From positions 1 through 11,386 of the forward strand of contig CAMOTK010000042.1 of the NCBI GenBank assembly GCA_946625715.1: DNA of 11,386 nucleotides. The letters are read 5' to 3'. Below are positions 7,547-11,386 of this stretch, one piece after another. The notes beneath the pieces were generated by a model. The model saw only the letters and a program-made list of their open reading frames with translations. It ran no database searches and was not told the DNA's origin. How positions within the stretch are numbered: position 1 is the stretch's first letter; each line of letters starts with the position of its first letter. The position numbers and the translations under genes are program-made. Source of the stretch: an uncultured Prevotella sp. (GTDB lineage Bacteria > Bacteroidota > Bacteroidia > Bacteroidales > Bacteroidaceae).

Positions 7547-9553
7547 ATGAAACACGCAACTTGGATATGGTATCCCGGCGACTTTGAAATCTGGCTGGGC
7601 AACATCTTCAATAACCGGCGCACCGAACGGGGCGCCATGTTCCCGCCATTCTGGAAGCAGGACTCACATTATGTGACGGTAGAATTCTCACGCGAATTTG
7701 AACTGACCGAAGCGGAAACTATCACCATCGCGACAGAGGGCCGCTTCAACCTGATGCTCGACGGAAAACTGCAGTTCGGACAGCCCAAGCAGTTTTGCGT
7801 GCCGGCTGGCAAGCACAAGCTGAACCTGAAGCTATGGAATCAGGCAACTCCCCCGGCACTCTTCGTCGACGGACCTACCATCAAGAGCGATGCTACGTGG
7901 CTGGCTACATACGAAGATAAAATCTGGATTGACGAAAACGGTGTGGCACATGGTTCAGGCATCTATGTTCCGGCAGCCTCATGGCGTTTCGACGACATCA
8001 GCACGCCACCTTCTGCCTTCCACTTGGAGCGCACGGAACAGCGCCCCGTCAGCGAACAGGACGGGCTCTACGACTTCGGACGCGAAACCTTTGGCTATCT
8101 GAAGTTCAAGAACCTGAAAGGCACCGTACATATTTATTATGGTGAGAGTGCTGAAGAAGCGCTCGACAAAGCACACTGCGAGACGCTCGACGTAGCAACT
8201 GCCGACACACAACTGGACAGCAAAGCATTTCGCTACATCTATGTGGAGAAAACAGAAGGAGCCAGCTACGACGACCTCGTCATGGACTTCGAGTATGCGC
8301 CGCACGACCTGAGTCACAGCGGCAGCTTCCGTTGTTCAGACGAACTACTCAACCGCATCTGGCAAGTGGGTGCCTACACGATGGATCTCACCACCCGCGA
8401 GTTCTTCATGGACGGTATCAAACGCGACCGATGGACCTGGAGCGGCGACGCCATTCAGTCGTACCTCATGAACTACTACCTGCGCTTCGATAGCGAATGT
8501 GTGAAGCGCACCATCCGCCAGTTGCGCGGCAAAGACCCAGTCACGGCCCACGTGAATACCATCATGGACTATACGTTCTATTGGTTCAAATCGGTGCTCG
8601 ACTATTACCAGTACACCGCCGATGTGGCTTTCGTACGCGAAATGTGGCCGCGCATGGTGTCGCTCATGGACTATGTGTTAGGACGTACCAATGCAGAGGG
8701 AATGGCCGAAGGACAACCCGACGACTGGATTTTCGTCGACTGGGTAGACTTCCCTATGCACAAGCGTGGCACGCTTTGCTTCGAGCAGTTGCTCTTCTGC
8801 AAAGCATTAGAAACGATGGCCGTTTGCGAGCGTCTCGTTACAGAACAAAAGGGAGAATCGCGCTATGCCCGTCTGGCTGCTAATCTGCGCGAAAAGATAC
8901 ATTCATCTTTCTGGGACAATGACAAACAGGCGTTTCTTCATGCCATTGAAGACGGCAAACTGAACACGCAGATTACGAAGTTCCCCAACATGTTTGCCAT
9001 TCTCTATGACCTCTGCAGCGCCGATGAGAAGCAGGCTATCATGCAAAGCGTGATGCTCAATCCCGACATTGCGCCCATCACCACACCCTACATGCGCTTC
9101 TACGAACTGGAAGCTCTCTGCATGGGCGGACACCATCAGCAGGTACTCAGCGAGATGCGACAGTACTGGGGCGGTATGCTCAAGGAAGGCGCCACATCGT
9201 TCTGGGAGAAATACAATCCCGAAGAGCACGGCACCCAACACCTGGCCATGTACGGACGTCCTTACGGCAAGAGTCTTTGCCACGCATGGGGCGCCTCGCC
9301 CGTTTATCTATTGGGCAAGTACTATCTGGGCGTCTGCCCCACCCGTCCCGGCTATGAAGAGTTTGAGATTCGTCCCGTACTGGGCGACCTCGACTGGATG
9401 GAAGGCGACGTTCCCACGCCTCACGGCATGATTCACGTAAAGATGAACCGCCAGGAAGTCAGCGTGCTGGCCACCGAAGGCAGCGGCTGGCTTTATGTAG
9501 ACGGTCAGAAAGTACGTGTGGAAACCAACAAAACAGTAACCGTAAAACTTTAA
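7547..9553 (+). CDS. GH78-type alpha-L-rhamnosidase-like protein, cytoplasmic
   Basis: This 668-residue protein shows the layout of bacterial alpha-L-rhamnosidases. It has N-terminal beta-sandwich regions (about 1-260, with LYDFGRETFGYLKFKN), a six-hairpin barrel from about 265 to 590, and a C-terminal beta-domain (about 590-668, with RPGYEEFEIRPVLGDLDW). The barrel has MDGIKRDRWTWSGD (288-301), a variant of the GH78 motif that normally carries the general-acid Glu (RDERLGW type); here Arg or Trp stands at that place. The likely base E554 lies in GATSFWEKYN, and KSLCHAWGASPVYLLGKYY follows, as in GH78. No signal peptide is visible, so it should act in the cytoplasm on imported rhamnosides. 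It starts 22 bp after the GH127-type gene and ends 10 bp before the PAS gene. Fold and family are well supported; activity on L-rhamnose is inferred. Confidence 0.87.
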   Translation: MKHATWIWYPGDFEIWLGNIFNNRRTERGAMFPPFWKQDSHYVTVEFSREFELTEAETITIATEGRFNLMLDGKLQFGQPKQFCVPAGKHKLNLKLWNQATPPALFVDGPTIKSDATWLATYEDKIWIDENGVAHGSGIYVPAASWRFDDISTPPSAFHLERTEQRPVSEQDGLYDFGRETFGYLKFKNLKGTVHIYYGESAEEALDKAHCETLDVATADTQLDSKAFRYIYVEKTEGASYDDLVMDFEYAPHDLSHSGSFRCSDELLNRIWQVGAYTMDLTTREFFMDGIKRDRWTWSGDAIQSYLMNYYLRFDSECVKRTIRQLRGKDPVTAHVNTIMDYTFYWFKSVLDYYQYTADVAFVREMWPRMVSLMDYVLGRTNAEGMAEGQPDDWIFVDWVDFPMHKRGTLCFEQLLFCKALETMAVCERLVTEQKGESRYARLAANLREKIHSSFWDNDKQAFLHAIEDGKLNTQITKFPNMFAILYDLCSADEKQAIMQSVMLNPDIAPITTPYMRFYELEALCMGGHHQQVLSEMRQYWGGMLKEGATSFWEKYNPEEHGTQHLAMYGRPYGKSLCHAWGASPVYLLGKYYLGVCPTRPGYEEFEIRPVLGDLDWMEGDVPTPHGMIHVKMNRQEVSVLATEGSGWLYVDGQKVRVETNKTVTVKL

Positions 9554-9563
9554 AGCAATAACT

Positions 9564-9902
9564 ATGGAAACATTCAACTGGGCTGAAGACATTGAAGGCG
9601 CCGTCACCGTATGCGATACTGAAGGCACCGTCATTTATATGAACAAGCGTTCGCGCGAAACGTTCAATAAAGACGGACAAACTATGGTAGGAAAAAGCAT
9701 GATGCCCTGCCACAACGAACGCTCGCAGGCCATCATTCGCGACATGATGAAAAACAACCATCCGCATGTCTACACCATCAGCAAGCACGGACAGCGCAAG
9801 CTGATCTATCAGACACCTTGGCGCAAGAATGGAAAAGTGTGCGGACTCGTAGAGTTCTCCTTCATCTTACCCGAAGAAATGCCACACTACGACCGCGGAT
9901 AA
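9564..9902 (+). CDS. Stand-alone PAS-domain protein
   Basis: This 112-residue soluble protein is almost entirely one PAS fold. It opens with WAEDIEGAVTVCDTEGTVIY and continues with MNKRSRETF and a Lys/Gly turn (VGKSMMPCHNERS, 42-54). It closes with the paired strands KLIYQTPWRKNGKVCGLVEF (79-98) and a short tail. There is no kinase, GGDEF, DNA-binding or membrane part, and no signal peptide, so it lacks any output of its own. C49-H50 sit where some PAS proteins bind cofactors or ligands; whether this one does is unknown. It lies 10 bp after the GH78-type gene, so it is probably transcribed with the glycosidases. It could sense a metabolite or redox state and act through a partner encoded elsewhere. 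The PAS call rests on pattern recognition; the role is unknown. Confidence 0.75.
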   Translation: METFNWAEDIEGAVTVCDTEGTVIYMNKRSRETFNKDGQTMVGKSMMPCHNERSQAIIRDMMKNNHPHVYTISKHGQRKLIYQTPWRKNGKVCGLVEFSFILPEEMPHYDRG

Positions 9903-9920
9903 TGATTCTTCAGAACAGGA
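9903..9920. other. 18-bp convergent junction, no visible terminator
   Basis: Only 18 bp separate the stop codon of the PAS gene (+) from the stop codon of the TPR gene (-). I see no GC-rich hairpin with a T run on either strand here or in the nearby coding ends. Transcripts from the two sides must therefore overlap, end Rho-dependently, or stop at a structure inside the coding sequences. Confidence 0.7.
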
Positions 9921-10592
9921 TTACTTACACTTGTCTATCCATTCCTTCAGAGCAGCCCTCGGAACACCTCGCTTGAGAGCATCGTTCAAGAGCGCCCAAG
10001 CTTCTTCATGACGCTTCAACGTGAGGAGTACATCGACACGGGAAACGAGGAACTCCAAGTTTCGGGGCTCTCGTTTCATAGCCTCTTCCCAGTCGAAGAG
10101 CGCCAGTTCGTAGTGCTTCAGCTCCGTCTCATAGGCGGCTCGGGCAGCGTAAGCTTTCGCTGAATCAGGAAACTGTTGCACCAGGCGATTCAGCTCGTCG
10201 ATAGTATCGGTCTTGCGGCCAAGAGCACGTTTCACCATTGCCAGTCCCAACTGCGCTTCGAAGTGTTTGGGCACAATGGCAAGAAACGATTCATAGTCGT
10301 TCTTTGCCAAATCGTAGTGTCGCTGGTTGGTATGCGCATAAGCGCGGAAATAGAAAGCAGCCAGATTCTTCTGGTCGAGCGCAAGAACGCGCCCATACTC
10401 CTCTATGGCATACTCCCATTGTCCAAGCTCAATGTTCACCGCTGCCTTCTTAAGACGCAAATCGGTGTTGCGCGGTTCCAGCGAGATGGCCTTATTGAGC
10501 ACCTGCAAGGAGTCGCGCCACGCTTGCGATGAACTTTGCGCAAACGTGGCGAGCGACGCCATCATGCTGATTATGACGAAAAATAGCCTCAT
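9921..10592 (-). CDS. Exported TPR-repeat protein
   Basis: This 223-residue protein begins with a signal peptide, [19 protein letters not shown], cut after about residue 18 (T-F-A before Q). The rest is about five tetratricopeptide repeats, roughly at residues 44-77, 78-111, 112-145, 146-179 and 180-213, with typical helix pairs such as [20 protein letters not shown] and [23 protein letters not shown] arrays bind proteins; no catalytic motif is visible. It should sit in the periplasm, and no lipobox suggests membrane anchoring. Its ATG overlaps the leuB stop by 4 bp, so it is probably translated from the leucine-biosynthesis transcript even though an exported scaffold protein has no obvious link to that pathway. 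Its partner and role are unknown. Confidence 0.88.
   Translation of the reverse strand: MRLFFVIISMMASLATFAQSSSQAWRDSLQVLNKAISLEPRNTDLRLKKAAVNIELGQWEYAIEEYGRVLALDQKNLAAFYFRAYAHTNQRHYDLAKNDYESFLAIVPKHFEAQLGLAMVKRALGRKTDTIDELNRLVQQFPDSAKAYAARAAYETELKHYELALFDWEEAMKREPRNLEFLVSRVDVLLTLKRHEEAWALLNDALKRGVPRAALKEWIDKCK
10589..10592 (-). other. ATGA stop-start overlap, leuB to TPR gene
   Basis: On the minus strand, the ATG of the TPR gene (10592-10590) overlaps the TGA of leuB (10591-10589). This supports the chosen TPR start and suggests translational coupling. Confidence 0.9.
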
Positions 10593-11386
10593 GCTTTCTT
10601 GATATAATCAACAATCCATTGTCCCACTTCCTTCGTGCCATACTTGGCACCGCCTTCTACCTGAATCTCAGGTGTGCGCACATTGGCATCGAGCGAGGCG
10701 TTGACAGCCTCACGCACCAAAGCACCTTCGTCGTTCAGGTTGAAATGCTCAAGAAGCATGGCTGCAGAGAGTATCTGCGCCAAAGGATTGGCTAAGTTCT
10801 GACCAGCTGCTTGCGGCCACGAACCGTGTACCGGTTCGAAAAGCGGCGTGTGTTCACCCAAGCTCGACGAGGGCTGCAAGCCCATTGAGCCAGTGATGCA
10901 CGAAGTTTCGTCGGTAAGAATATCGCCAAACGTATTTTCAGTTACAATCACATCGAAGAATGTCGGCTCAGTAAGCACGCGCATCGAAGCGTTGTCGATG
11001 AACATGTAGTCGGTTGTCACCTCAGGATACTGGGGTTCCATCTCCTTCGCAATCTGCCGCCACAAACGAGAAGATGCCAGCACATTGGCCTTATCGACAA
11101 CAGTCAGATGCTTGCGACGCTTCATGGCCGTTTCGAAGGCCACCTTCAGAATGCGCTCAATCTCTGGGCGTGTGTAGATGTCGGTATCATAGGCCTTATC
11201 GTTGTCCTGATACTTCTCGCCGAAATACATGCCACCGGTCAGTTCGCGAATAACCACGAAGTCGGCACCGCGAAGCAGTTCGTCTTTCAGCGGCGACTTG
11301 TGCAGCAGGCAGTCGAAAGTGGCCACAGGGCGAACGTTGGCAAAAAGGCCAAGTTTCTTGCGCATAGCTAACAACCCCGTTTCAGG
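10589..11386 (-). CDS. leuB: 3-isopropylmalate dehydrogenase, LeuB (5' part outside window)
   Basis: LeuB oxidises and decarboxylates 3-isopropylmalate with NAD+ to 2-oxoisocaproate, the third step of leucine synthesis, in the cytoplasm. The window holds the C-terminal 265 residues; the frame stays open to the right edge, beginning [20 protein letters not shown], so roughly the first 90 residues of a 350-360-residue enzyme are missing. Visible family residues include the catalytic Tyr in [10 protein letters not shown], the catalytic Lys in VVDKANVL, the Asp in [10 protein letters not shown], the signature [19 protein letters not shown] that supplies metal-binding Asp residues, and the NAD-binding [20 protein letters not shown]. 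These separate it from isocitrate and tartrate dehydrogenases, with modest uncertainty. The other leu genes probably lie to the right. The downstream TPR gene overlaps its stop. Confidence 0.95.
   Translation of the reverse strand, partial: PETGLLAMRKKLGLFANVRPVATFDCLLHKSPLKDELLRGADFVVIRELTGGMYFGEKYQDNDKAYDTDIYTRPEIERILKVAFETAMKRRKHLTVVDKANVLASSRLWRQIAKEMEPQYPEVTTDYMFIDNASMRVLTEPTFFDVIVTENTFGDILTDETSCITGSMGLQPSSSLGEHTPLFEPVHGSWPQAAGQNLANPLAQILSAAMLLEHFNLNDEGALVREAVNASLDANVRTPEIQVEGGAKYGTKEVGQWIVDYIKKA

Larger units (their letters stand above)
143..9902 (+). other. Putative six-gene glycoside-utilisation operon
   Basis: Six + strand genes follow each other with a 4-bp overlap and gaps of 25, 20, 22 and 10 bp, so a single transcript is likely. 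The order is beta-helix protein, GH31, sodium:solute symporter, GH127-type, GH78-type, PAS protein. Gene products 1 and 4 carry signal peptides; 2, 5 and 6 do not; 3 is an inner-membrane protein. No SusC/SusD, sulfatase, esterase or regulator is present. The operon may begin further left, beyond the window. Cotranscription is inferred from spacing only. Confidence 0.75.

Noticed and set aside
9890..9960. Bidirectional intrinsic terminator between the PAS and TPR genes
   Set aside because: No stable inverted repeat with a flanking T or A run could be found.
10589..11386. Isocitrate or tartrate dehydrogenase instead of LeuB
   Set aside because: The [10 protein letters not shown] and [14 protein letters not shown] motifs and the length of the C-terminal part fit 3-isopropylmalate dehydrogenase better.

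Overview
This window is a piece of a Bacteroidota chromosome, most likely Prevotella or a close relative. The evidence is gene content and style. Start codons are preceded by A-rich stretches rather than Shine-Dalgarno sequences. The beta-helix, GH127-type, GH78-type and leuB proteins all look like Bacteroidota versions. Glycan-utilisation genes sit directly against a housekeeping operon. The genus is inference; no rRNA or other marker is present.

Layout. Bases 1-66 are three tandem copies of a 22-bp unit, possibly the right end of a longer array cut by the window edge. Bases 67-142 are an A-rich leader. From 143 to 9902 six genes run on the + strand with gaps of at most 25 bp, or a 4-bp overlap, and look like one operon: (1) a secreted right-handed beta-helix protein, probably a glycosidase; (2) a cytoplasmic YicI-like GH31 alpha-xylosidase; (3) a 14-helix sodium:solute symporter; (4) a secreted DUF1680/GH127-type glycosidase with an intact Cys/Glu zinc-thiolate site; (5) a cytoplasmic GH78-type alpha-L-rhamnosidase-like protein; (6) a 112-residue single-domain PAS protein. 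From the right edge two genes run on the - strand: the C-terminal three quarters of leuB (3-isopropylmalate dehydrogenase) and, overlapping it by 4 bp, an exported TPR protein. The two transcription units converge with only 18 bp between stop codons.

How the genes may work together (inference). The two enzymes with signal peptides would trim side chains from a plant-type oligosaccharide in the periplasm. The Na+ symporter would carry a small glycoside across the inner membrane. The two enzymes without signal peptides would finish it in the cytoplasm, giving xylose- and rhamnose-type products. There is no SusC/SusD pair, two-component hybrid sensor or other regulator in the window, so this is either a PUL-independent scavenging operon or the end of a larger locus to the left. 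The beta-helix/GH127/GH78 combination recalls genes BT1001-BT1003 of Bacteroides thetaiotaomicron, which act on rhamnogalacturonan II, but GH31 plus a symporter is not part of that set.

The points most worth a second look are the 22-bp array that is stop-free in all three forward frames, the apparent Glu-to-Gln change at the expected acid/base position of the GH127-type enzyme, the absence of the usual general-acid Glu motif in the GH78-type protein, and the stand-alone PAS protein at the end of the operon. I see no mobile element, CRISPR array, tRNA or rRNA.
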